From: a virus
Reading direction: 5' to 3' (one strand)
Virus record (IMG/VR): IMGVR_UViG_3300022839_000062
Span: 1 to 30,523 of that record
Length of the DNA: 30,523 nucleotides
Shown here one piece after another: positions 7,714-15,620 of the stretch. Below the pieces are notes generated by a model. It had not been told where the DNA came from and did no database searches. It saw only the letters and a program-made list of their open reading frames with translations. Numbering within the stretch: position 1 is the first letter of the stretch; each line of letters begins with the position of its first letter. The position numbers were made by a program, and so were the translations under genes.

Positions 7714-8193
7714 TTACATATGTAGAATGTCTTCAGGGTCATTTACTATCCCTAAGATTTCATCGTCGTTTAACAGACGAATCTCGCCGCCATCTATCTG
7801 AATCCGAGACCCCGCGTATCGACCAAATATCACCCAATCGCCCGGCTTGCACCACGGACCGTGGGGAAACTTAGACTCGTCAGCATAAGATAGGCCACCT
7901 ACCTTCAACACGTAGCCGACATTAGTTGCCAGTTGTGTTCGTTGACGGGTCTCATCCGCAAGCACAATTCCGCCTTTAGTGGTTTTAGCGCCACGATAAG
8001 GCAGGATAGCTAGTCGCCATCCAGTGGGTTGCGGAATAAGGTCTAAAACAGAGTCGGAAAGGCCGTGTTCAGCGACTTTTCCTTCTTCGGTGTACGCATC
8101 GTCAAGGGTTAGCTTAGTGCTTTCGGCTACTTCATCTTTAGCCTCTGCCTTCCACTTTTCCTCTAAGTGCGTAAGTTTCTTTTCAGGTTCCAT
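7714..8193 (-). CDS. GroES-like co-chaperonin (Cpn10)
   Basis: 159 residues. Residues about 53-155 form the GroES domain: IPQPTGWRLAILPYRG at the start, GGIVLADETRQRTQLATNVG where the mobile loop sits in GroES, then CKPGDWVIFGRYAGSRIQIDG and DDEILGIV. The first 50 residues are a charged extension absent from bacterial GroES (about 95 residues). By analogy with T4 gp31, a phage co-chaperonin could cap host GroEL to help fold the capsid protein. Its location immediately upstream of scaffold and capsid genes fits that role. Confidence 0.85.
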   Translation of the reverse strand: MEPEKKLTHLEEKWKAEAKDEVAESTKLTLDDAYTEEGKVAEHGLSDSVLDLIPQPTGWRLAILPYRGAKTTKGGIVLADETRQRTQLATNVGYVLKVGGLSYADESKFPHGPWCKPGDWVIFGRYAGSRIQIDGGEIRLLNDDEILGIVNDPEDILHM

Positions 8194-8211
8194 ATAGGTC
8201 TCTCTGGTGGG

Positions 8212-8400
8212 TTAAAATTCTTCTGAATGTTTATCCAATTTGTCTCGGATAATCTGATCCACAAGCTTTATGCCTTCCAGACGGCCCATAAGGAAACGGT
8301 AGCGTTCCATGTCGGAAATAGCGCCATTGAGCACTAGTCCCTCGGAGTCTTCCTGTAACTTCCTAACTTCTTTCAATACGCTTTCAGCGAATTCAAGCAT
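8212..8400 (-). CDS. Small helical phage protein
   Basis: 62 residues, entirely helical in character: LEFAESVLKEVRKLQEDSEG, then SDMERYRFLMGRLEGIKLVD. Charged/hydrophobic spacing suggests a short coiled-coil hairpin. Comparable short proteins occur between portal and scaffold genes in related phages, to my recollection. The role is unknown; a head-assembly partner is a guess based on location. Confidence 0.6.
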   Translation of the reverse strand: MLEFAESVLKEVRKLQEDSEGLVLNGAISDMERYRFLMGRLEGIKLVDQIIRDKLDKHSEEF

Positions 8401-8452
8401 GGTCGTTTTTCCATGAGAGCAGACAGTTTAAAGCCACCGTCTGGGGGCATTC

Positions 8453-8692
8453 TTAGTAAATCTTTACTGGTCGGTTACCGTCACGTTTTTTAACGGTTCT
8501 TACTGCACCGCCGGATTTCATCTTGTTAGATTTACCGGCTGTATTCATCGCAATTGCCACAGCTTGTTTTTGGGCTGCAGATTTGCTCTTAGGTTTACTG
8601 GCGCCTATTTTACCCTTTTTTTTGTAAGTTCCAACTAATTCACTGATATTTTTACCAATTGTTTTACTACTAGAACCTTTTTTAAGTGGCAT
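8453..8692 (-). CDS. Small Lys-rich protein, DUF6496-like
   Basis: 79 residues. It starts MPLKKGSSSKTIGKNISEL and has SAAQKQAVAIAMNTAGKSNK near residue 38, the pattern of the phage DUF6496 family (MPLKKGSS...TISKNI plus QAVAIAL). It is strongly basic, with no cysteine. The family function is unknown. The start overlaps the portal stop by one base. Confidence 0.7.
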   Translation of the reverse strand: MPLKKGSSSKTIGKNISELVGTYKKKGKIGASKPKSKSAAQKQAVAIAMNTAGKSNKMKSGGAVRTVKKRDGNRPVKIY

Positions 8693-11046
8693 TACCTGCC
8701 TCCTTGCTTAGGGGCATTGATTCTTTCCCTAGCAACATTTGCCCTTTCTTGGGCTATTTTCTGTTGGGAGTCTATTCGGGCTTGGTTGGCTTCAGCATTT
8801 TGAACAATTCTAGCCTCATCAAGTTTAACTCCCTCTTGTTTAATGGCTATGTCCGCTTGGTCCTTAGCAGCACGCTGCTCTAACTCCTTGGCCTTCAGCG
8901 CTACCACTGGGTCTTCGCCTGTTCCCTCGCCAGAAAGTTGGCCCTGAACGCTCTTCATTTCCATCATGCCCTCGGCAACCTTGATCGAGACCATTGCCTC
9001 ACGTTGAAGGTCAGAAACCATACCGTCAGGGTCCGCACCGTACTCTGCAAAGAGCTCTGCCTCCGTACCCTCTTCCGCTTTTAAGCGTATGTGGTCCAGA
9101 ATATGCTTCTGAAGTTCTGCCGAGCCTAAAGGGTTCGCTTGCATGAGAGGCGACATGCCCATCATCAGGTGGGCCGCAATATGCGCGTCGTGTTGTTGAC
9201 CGGCAAAGGCTTTCAACGACTTGTTGTCCGCCACGTCAGCGTTCTCGCTTGCAGGGTCCTTAGGTAACTGGTTAGTTTCCATCTTCAGAATGCCGTCAAT
9301 GTCTCGGACATTCATGGCCTGATAGACGCGGTGGTAAGCCTCGTACATATTGTGCATTTGAGGCGCACTTTGAGCTAACTGCAGTTGAGCCTGTGCAAGA
9401 GTGATCCTTTGGGCCGCAGAGAATACATTTGGGTCCGCTATGGGCAATATAGCGACCATATGGGTAAAATCATCTCTTTTTACACATCTAGACGCTCCGG
9501 GAACGTCATATGGGTATTCATCGGGCAGAAATTGCCCGAATCCTGCCGCTAACATCTCGAATTCTTGCGTCTGAGCGTAGTAAAGGCGCTTGTGTATGGC
9601 AGAGGTGACGATAGAGCCGCGCTCCAACAGCGCAAGCGTAGTGCCTACAGCGGCCTGTTGGTTAGAATCGCCAACTTGCATGTCTGCAGTGCTCGCAAGG
9701 CGCTTTCCGGCGTCTACGGTGAAACCTAGAAGCGTAAATAGCGTCTGAGAAGGTTCTTTATACGGTAAAGGCAACAAAGAAGACGACAATTCGGCGCCAC
9801 CGGCGTCAATATCCCGCCATTCGCCCGGCTGAATGGGGTTATCGTCGTCAGCAATCCGTGCACCCTTCGCTTTGAAGCCCGCAGGAAGATTAGATAGCGT
9901 GCCTGCGTCAAGAAGTTGACGCAAAGCGGCCGTTGCAGTCTTACTTAGGCCACCAATCAGGTGAACAAAGCCCAAACCGTAAGCGCCGGGGCCTTCAATC
10001 AGCACATAATGCACAAAATACTCACGACGACGCTTTAATTCGTCATCTTCTAACCAATTTCTGCGTATTCCGACCACCTGACCGCTGTTTTCGTCAATAG
10101 TAACGACGTAAGGCAGCTTGATTTCGGTCTCGTTGTTCTTTTCATCGACATCTTCAAAGCCCATGAGGTCCAAATTGACTTGGAACTCGAGCAAGAAGAT
10201 TTCTTCGGGCTCTCCGCTTTGAGTCAGGCCCGTAAGTTTGTCGACTGCATACCTAATTTGGTTGCCGCTAACGGGGCTTTGCTCTGGGTCGAGCACTACA
10301 TCAAGGTATTCACCGGCAACAACACGCTTTCTGAACTCATTTGAATCCATTGCAATACGTTGGGTAATTCTTGGGCACTGAGAGATGACACTCGACCCGT
10401 TGTAAGGAATATAGAGGTCGTCAGGAAGAACCAAACGACTAACCATACGACCCAGTTGTTCATCATAATAAACCTTTTTAAATGCAGAGCCGCCGTATCC
10501 GACGTAAAACAATAACTGATCAAACTCCGGCGTGTATTCTTTCATCACCGACGTGATTTGGTAATTCATAAAGTCCTGCACGCGCGAAGCCTGTTGGACC
10601 TTGTCGATAGTTTCTTTGCCTAACGTCTCAGTACGGACAGGGCCGCCTGCGGGCATAAGCTCTTTAAACGCTTGCGCTTGAAACTGGACAACGGCTTCTG
10701 TAAGCATGGGGTGGACAGCGCCTGCAGCGCCACGGAACGGGCGTGTACGGTCCTCTATCTTCAGGCCTAGCAAATCCATTCCCTTGGAATACATCTGCTC
10801 CCAGTCCTGCCGTGAGGCCTTGTCTGCGTCGAATAAAGCCAGTAGGTCAGATGAAATAGAACCTAGCTCATCCTCATCAACTACTTCGGCTAGGTTGCTG
10901 TAGAACTCAACGTCGTCTTCCTCGTTAACTTCAATGACCGCGCTACCGTCATCCTCAAGTATGATTTCAATATCCGGCTCTTCTTCGCCCATCAGTTCAA
11001 TGATGTCAGTTACTGGGGCCAGATTAACGACTTTATCTACAGGCAT
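8692..11046 (-). CDS. Portal protein
   Basis: 784 residues. It is recognised by the segment near residues 99-135 (RTRPFRGAAGAVHPMLTEAV then FQAQAFKELMPAGGPVRT) and by VGYGGSAFKKVYYDEQLGRM near residue 182, which are typical of large podovirus/SU10-type portal proteins. The C-terminal 150 residues are charged helix (LKAKELEQRAAKDQADIAIK and following), as in portals with a long barrel or crown. Twelve copies would form the DNA entry ring at the capsid vertex and dock TerL. Acidic N-terminus. The start is supported by an AGGAC site. Neighbours TerL, scaffold and capsid fit. Confidence 0.85.
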   Translation of the reverse strand: MPVDKVVNLAPVTDIIELMGEEEPDIEIILEDDGSAVIEVNEEDDVEFYSNLAEVVDEDELGSISSDLLALFDADKASRQDWEQMYSKGMDLLGLKIEDRTRPFRGAAGAVHPMLTEAVVQFQAQAFKELMPAGGPVRTETLGKETIDKVQQASRVQDFMNYQITSVMKEYTPEFDQLLFYVGYGGSAFKKVYYDEQLGRMVSRLVLPDDLYIPYNGSSVISQCPRITQRIAMDSNEFRKRVVAGEYLDVVLDPEQSPVSGNQIRYAVDKLTGLTQSGEPEEIFLLEFQVNLDLMGFEDVDEKNNETEIKLPYVVTIDENSGQVVGIRRNWLEDDELKRRREYFVHYVLIEGPGAYGLGFVHLIGGLSKTATAALRQLLDAGTLSNLPAGFKAKGARIADDDNPIQPGEWRDIDAGGAELSSSLLPLPYKEPSQTLFTLLGFTVDAGKRLASTADMQVGDSNQQAAVGTTLALLERGSIVTSAIHKRLYYAQTQEFEMLAAGFGQFLPDEYPYDVPGASRCVKRDDFTHMVAILPIADPNVFSAAQRITLAQAQLQLAQSAPQMHNMYEAYHRVYQAMNVRDIDGILKMETNQLPKDPASENADVADNKSLKAFAGQQHDAHIAAHLMMGMSPLMQANPLGSAELQKHILDHIRLKAEEGTEAELFAEYGADPDGMVSDLQREAMVSIKVAEGMMEMKSVQGQLSGEGTGEDPVVALKAKELEQRAAKDQADIAIKQEGVKLDEARIVQNAEANQARIDSQQKIAQERANVARERINAPKQGGR

Positions 11047-11055
11047 GACTTTGTC

Positions 11056-14000
11056 CTATTTGTATGTGCGGTTGTCATTGTACACGCGCTCTACTGATCC
11101 GCCACTCGCTTTTTTAGTTGGCTCAGGGGAAGATTGAGCAGGTTGTGCAACGGAAGCATTTGAAATACCTAGCGCCTCATCCTGTAACCTTACAGCGTCG
11201 TCGTAGTCCGTAACTACAGGAACATCCTTAGCGCCGCCAAAGTATTCAGGATCATGGACAAAGAATACTACATCCGGCTCGCCCTTACTGTATTTAGCAA
11301 ACGCTTCCTTGTCCCAGTTAGGCGGTGCAAATTCATCGTTCCAGAGCAAGCGTGCTACCGGACGGAATCCGGCGGGCTCATAAATTTCTGGCAAGAATGT
11401 GTCAAAAGCGTCTAGCTTAGTGCCGCCTGCTTGTGCTGCAGCTTGCAGCATCGCAAAACTTCCGCCCTTAGGCTCATTGGGTGATGCGAATACAGCGACT
11501 ATGTCACCGTCCGGTTTAATGGCAAAGCCACTGCCTGCTTCAGTTCGGAAGAGGTTGTAGCCAGAAAGGTCTTCTGCGCTCTTTATCTCTACCTGAGCAC
11601 CAAGCCTATTCCCTGCCATAGCATTGGTCATTTCTACGTTATAGGCAGGGGCATTAGCCGCTGCCTCTACTTGTCGAATAACCGGTAGGTTAAGGCCTGC
11701 GCTTTGGTATTGGGTCAGGGCACTACTGTCTGGAGAGAAACTTAAAAGCCCATCTCCTCCATATCCCTCGACAGCTCCTCTCTGGTAAGGTCCGGATGCT
11801 TCTTGAGCACGTCCTCCATTATCGACTCCCTGAACCACTCTTGTTGCGGCTGTTGTTCGGTTTTGATCGGCTCGGAAGGAGCGGAGGAACTGTCGTCTTC
11901 GTTCAGAAAGGGTGTCCCCACCCGTGTAAGCCCTAACATCGCCTGATCTAAGGCTGCCGTCGGGGTTAGCGTTTTCGAATTGTCTTGCGGCATCGTCTAA
12001 TTTCCCTCTGTTGACTTCTGGTCTTTCATACCAAGTAACGGCTTGTTTTACTTTAAACCCTTTAGGTACTATACCGTTTTTTGGTTTTTTAATAAAGGAC
12101 TCAAACTCTTTTTGTCTTTCTGGGGTCATTCTTACTACATTTCCATCAGAAAGAGGGTATTCAACTACTGGGCCGTTGATTGCTTGTCGATAAGTCATGC
12201 CAGAAGAGAAAGTGCCGGGCTTTCCTTCCGTAACACCAAACCCAATAGGTGATCCGCTTCTAACTGATTGCAAAGTACTGTGCGATACGCCTTGGTTTCC
12301 TTCAATCAACCACGTTTCCCAGTGCATACGACCAAGGCTACCATCTTGTGGACGACCTATCATCTCATAGGCTTTTTTGGCTGAGTCCCTAAGGCCATTT
12401 TCTAACATTTCGGTGACCATCAACCCCCGTGGTCCACCTAAAATTTTGCTTAGTCCGCCTTTGTTACTGCCGATGCCATCATAGATGTTTTTACCTTCAT
12501 AGCGCCCATCATCCCACAAATGCCTAGATTGAATGCGATCCATAACCAGCAGGTCATCTTTACCTGAAACCAGTCCAATAAACGACACAACCTTGTTATC
12601 AATGCCCGGCTTATTCGTCAGCTCAAAGAATTTACGACGGAATTGTGGGCCGGATACTCTAGGGTCAGCTAAGTCGTTGTGCAAAGTTTTTAGTACTGAT
12701 TGACCACTGGGCGACTTTGCACTCAATGCCTTGAGCAAAGTTCCTGCCGCATTAGCGTTCATCGTTACCTGCTTGGCAGGAGAACCCTTTGGCAACCTTT
12801 TTGAAACCATTTGCTTCCAAGAAACAAGGTCTGCATCCGTAAATTCACCATTAACCGACTTAGCAATGTAGGGCTCGGCCTTTGACACAAGATCAAGGAA
12901 CGCCGCTTCTTGCTGCGCGGGACCCGCACCACGGGACAAAATGCCCCAAAGGAACATGCGGCCGGTGAGATCAGGAGTAGCGACTCTAGAGTTGTATAAA
13001 TTCTTTATCTCGTTAACGTACCTAAAGCCCTCGTCCACCGTCGCTTTTAGCTGTGGTGTCAGCTTATCTAGTTTGGCCGCTAACGCTGAAGGAGTCTGGT
13101 TATAGCTAATAGCCTGAGAAGGGGGTGCAGGCAGATAGTCCCCACCAAAAGCCTGTGCTTCTGCGGTTAGCCAGTTATTTGCAGAAGCTAACGCATTAGG
13201 ATTGGTTCGCACCACTGCGTCTATTTTTCCGAGAACTACGTCTTTGTTCTGTGGAGTGAAACTTTGAACAACCGGCATGACTGCTTTTTCGCCGGTGCCT
13301 GCTGTGAGAAGGATAGGCGGAAGTGCGTGGCCCTTGGCGTCAGGGATTATTTCCACAGGCGGTACTGTGACCGTTGCCGTCAGATTATCTAACAGTTTAC
13401 GAGAGTCTGTTTGAACAACGTCCCCTGCAGGGAGTAGTTCTCCCTCTAATTTGTCTAAGTTCTCAAGTGGAAGAGGGATAGCATCCACGTCGTCCAACAT
13501 CTTGCCTGATTCGCTTTGATCCGAGATTCCTAGAACCGTGCCCTCCGGCTCGCCCTCTGGGAGAGGTCCGTCGTCAATAGGGGGCTCGTCGCCCGTTATT
13601 CGGCGCACGTTACGGCCGTCTAGCGTATCTAAAATACCCCTAGCCGACATGTCGCCAGTTACCGCCCCCGCAAGCTGCGCGGCTAACGAATCAGGGAACT
13701 GTGTGGCAGCTACCTGCGCGCCGCCTTCTCCGGCAAGGTACGCCATTGCCTCTCTGTAGGCTGCGGGACCCGCCGCAAGAGCTTTCTGTAGTCTTGCAAA
13801 AGGGAGTATTTGAGTAGCCATGTAGGCGGGGTTTAGCGGGCTTACGTCATCCGCGCCAACGCTTGCCTTTATGTTCTCACCCACAGGAACAAACGGCTTA
13901 GTCTCTATGCCCATTTTGTTCGCGACGGCCTTTGTACCCATCTGGGCTAAGTCACCAAGGCCCACGGTCATGTCCGTCGCGGCTGCAACAACGGGCTGCG

Positions 14001-15576
14001 TAACCTGAGACATTGCACGATTAAGGTTGTCGAGCATGCTTTGGCTTTCAGTCTGCACTTGATCCGTGGGCCGTGGTTCTTCGACAGGGGCCGGGGCCTC
14101 TTGGGTGTCCATCGCCATTAACTGGGCCGTGAGCTCGTCAGCCGTCATCGAGTCCGCAGGACCACCGTCCGCGAACCCTTCAGGCTTTTTTACAAGGCCA
14201 CCCTCCGCAAAGACGGGCCGTATGATTGCCCCTCCTGCCGGTCCGAGGTCTCTGGCTAGTAGCTCATTGTCGTAGCCTGTGGTGGTAAAGTTAGACTGGC
14301 GGCTCTCCTCGTCACCCTCGCCAAACCCGGCTATGGCCGGTGAGGTGTAAGACTGGCCACCCCCTTGAGCTTGGGCCAAGGTAAACGGTGCCCGCTTGCC
14401 TGCGGCCATTTCGGCAAGGCCATCTCTGTTGTAGTGAGCGTTGGCGAACCCTTCAAGCGTAAGGTTGGGGTCTAGCGTGTCTCGCTGAGATAGATAGCTT
14501 TCTCTCACGTCAGGGTTGGCCGCTATGTAGTCCTGTATCGTGCCTGTTCGTGTTGTGGCACCTTGGCCCGCGCCTTGCTCTTCTCTTGGTCGCTGTGAGT
14601 CCTGCTGACGGGTCAACGCATAGAGCTGTGAGCGAGACAGTCCGCCACCGTAACTGCCTGTCCTGTTAAGGAGTCCGCTGTACTGGTCGTAGTTGGCGCC
14701 GGTAAGTTGACGCAGGTCCTGCGCCGAGCGGCCTTGGGTGTAACGATTAAGCGTATTGGTATCCATGAGCGAACGCGGACGGCTAGTGACAGAAGGAGGG
14801 GTGAAGCTGAACCCTGATCCGGTGGCCGAGAGCAACTTAGCAGCAGGCGTGTAGTCAAACCCTGCGAGGTTGCCATACTGATCAGTGACCTCGGTCCGTG
14901 GTGGGCTGTCCCTGAACTCACGGTCGAGTGCTTCCTCGCCCGGCGCATAAATATCAGGCTGCGGTGCAATAGGCTGATAGACCGTGGGCGGGACGTACTC
15001 GGGCTGCGTGTTTACAAACCTATCCACGGAATCCTGTACTTGCTTTTCCTTCGCTGTTTCTTCAGGTGTCTGTGTCACGTTGAACAAGATGCTTGGATCA
15101 ACGCCCGCCGCTAACATGTCTTGGAAGGTGGCGCCCTGCTGCGTGGCAACAGTCTGCGCTTCACGTCGCTCGGCGTCGGTCAGGCCGTCGGCCATGAGTC
15201 CAGAAACGTAGTTCTGAGCGCCCGTTCTAATCTGCTCCATTGACTGACCGGCATACGGCGCACTTTCAAACGCCGAGCCTACAGTGGAAGGAGTAGAGAA
15301 CGAGGTAACAGGAAGAGGCGCGCCAGAGGTAAAGATCGCGTCGATAGTGCTCTGCTGAACTCCAGCGGCTAGTGCATCTTCTATCGTAACGCCGGATTCT
15401 AAAATGGCATTGTAAGCAGTGGCCACGTCCCACGTGTCAGGGCTCGCGGCTATCTCACCAAGGATACGCTGCTCAGCGGCCAAGAGGTCCGCAGCAGTCT
15501 GCCCGTATTTGCCGTAGGTGGCTTCGCCGCCCTCGGCCATTCTAAGAAGCATATCTCGCGCGGAATAATTAGGCAT
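11056..15576 (-). CDS. Very large multidomain phage protein (polyvalent-like)
   Basis: 1506 residues between TerL and portal. The N-terminal ~200 residues contain helical repeats with a DALAAGV / DMLAAGVDPSIL theme (near residues 68 and 155). A Gly/Gln/Arg-rich low-complexity stretch follows, then FAEGGLVKKPEGFADGGP near residue 455. Residues about 760-1110 form a conserved-looking helical domain with MDRIQSRHLWDDGRYEG and GRPQDGSLGRMHWETWLIEG. Residues about 1330-1480 resemble an acyltransferase-like or toxin-like fold (YNLFRTEAGSGFAIKPDGDI; FDTFLPEIYEPAGFRPVARL). Separate modules joined by disordered linkers resemble phage polyvalent proteins that enter the cell with DNA. The GNAT-like idea is tentative. 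The region 11742-11993 also carries an overlapping frame (separate entry). Confidence 0.7.
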   Translation of the reverse strand: MPNYSARDMLLRMAEGGEATYGKYGQTAADLLAAEQRILGEIAASPDTWDVATAYNAILESGVTIEDALAAGVQQSTIDAIFTSGAPLPVTSFSTPSTVGSAFESAPYAGQSMEQIRTGAQNYVSGLMADGLTDAERREAQTVATQQGATFQDMLAAGVDPSILFNVTQTPEETAKEKQVQDSVDRFVNTQPEYVPPTVYQPIAPQPDIYAPGEEALDREFRDSPPRTEVTDQYGNLAGFDYTPAAKLLSATGSGFSFTPPSVTSRPRSLMDTNTLNRYTQGRSAQDLRQLTGANYDQYSGLLNRTGSYGGGLSRSQLYALTRQQDSQRPREEQGAGQGATTRTGTIQDYIAANPDVRESYLSQRDTLDPNLTLEGFANAHYNRDGLAEMAAGKRAPFTLAQAQGGGQSYTSPAIAGFGEGDEESRQSNFTTTGYDNELLARDLGPAGGAIIRPVFAEGGLVKKPEGFADGGPADSMTADELTAQLMAMDTQEAPAPVEEPRPTDQVQTESQSMLDNLNRAMSQVTQPVVAAATDMTVGLGDLAQMGTKAVANKMGIETKPFVPVGENIKASVGADDVSPLNPAYMATQILPFARLQKALAAGPAAYREAMAYLAGEGGAQVAATQFPDSLAAQLAGAVTGDMSARGILDTLDGRNVRRITGDEPPIDDGPLPEGEPEGTVLGISDQSESGKMLDDVDAIPLPLENLDKLEGELLPAGDVVQTDSRKLLDNLTATVTVPPVEIIPDAKGHALPPILLTAGTGEKAVMPVVQSFTPQNKDVVLGKIDAVVRTNPNALASANNWLTAEAQAFGGDYLPAPPSQAISYNQTPSALAAKLDKLTPQLKATVDEGFRYVNEIKNLYNSRVATPDLTGRMFLWGILSRGAGPAQQEAAFLDLVSKAEPYIAKSVNGEFTDADLVSWKQMVSKRLPKGSPAKQVTMNANAAGTLLKALSAKSPSGQSVLKTLHNDLADPRVSGPQFRRKFFELTNKPGIDNKVVSFIGLVSGKDDLLVMDRIQSRHLWDDGRYEGKNIYDGIGSNKGGLSKILGGPRGLMVTEMLENGLRDSAKKAYEMIGRPQDGSLGRMHWETWLIEGNQGVSHSTLQSVRSGSPIGFGVTEGKPGTFSSGMTYRQAINGPVVEYPLSDGNVVRMTPERQKEFESFIKKPKNGIVPKGFKVKQAVTWYERPEVNRGKLDDAARQFENANPDGSLRSGDVRAYTGGDTLSERRRQFLRSFRADQNRTTAATRVVQGVDNGGRAQEASGPYQRGAVEGYGGDGLLSFSPDSSALTQYQSAGLNLPVIRQVEAAANAPAYNVEMTNAMAGNRLGAQVEIKSAEDLSGYNLFRTEAGSGFAIKPDGDIVAVFASPNEPKGGSFAMLQAAAQAGGTKLDAFDTFLPEIYEPAGFRPVARLLWNDEFAPPNWDKEAFAKYSKGEPDVVFFVHDPEYFGGAKDVPVVTDYDDAVRLQDEALGISNASVAQPAQSSPEPTKKASGGSVERVYNDNRTYK
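11742..11993 (-). CDS. Candidate 83-residue gene nested out of frame in the 1506-residue gene
   Basis: An ATG at 11993 is preceded by AGAGGG ten bases upstream and opens 83 codons in a different frame from the large gene. The product looks like a natural protein: the C-terminal half is an acidic helix pair (WFRESIMEDVLKKHPDLTRE then ELSRDMEEMGF). The large gene's own reading here (about residues 1195-1278) is Arg/Gly/Thr-rich and linker-like. This suggests overprinting of a linker by a small gene. No function recognised. A chance open frame remains possible. Confidence 0.45.
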   Translation of the reverse strand: MPQDNSKTLTPTAALDQAMLGLTRVGTPFLNEDDSSSAPSEPIKTEQQPQQEWFRESIMEDVLKKHPDLTREELSRDMEEMGF

Positions 15577-15620
15577 GGGTGAAGCCCTACAGATAAGGTT
15601 AGTTATTTCGCATTCTAGGC

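Noticed and set aside
14613-14969. 118-codon minus-strand alternative frame in the 1506-residue gene
   Set aside because: Ser/Arg/His-rich composition of a shifted reading; unlike the 11742-11993 frame it has no protein-like segments or clear ribosome site.
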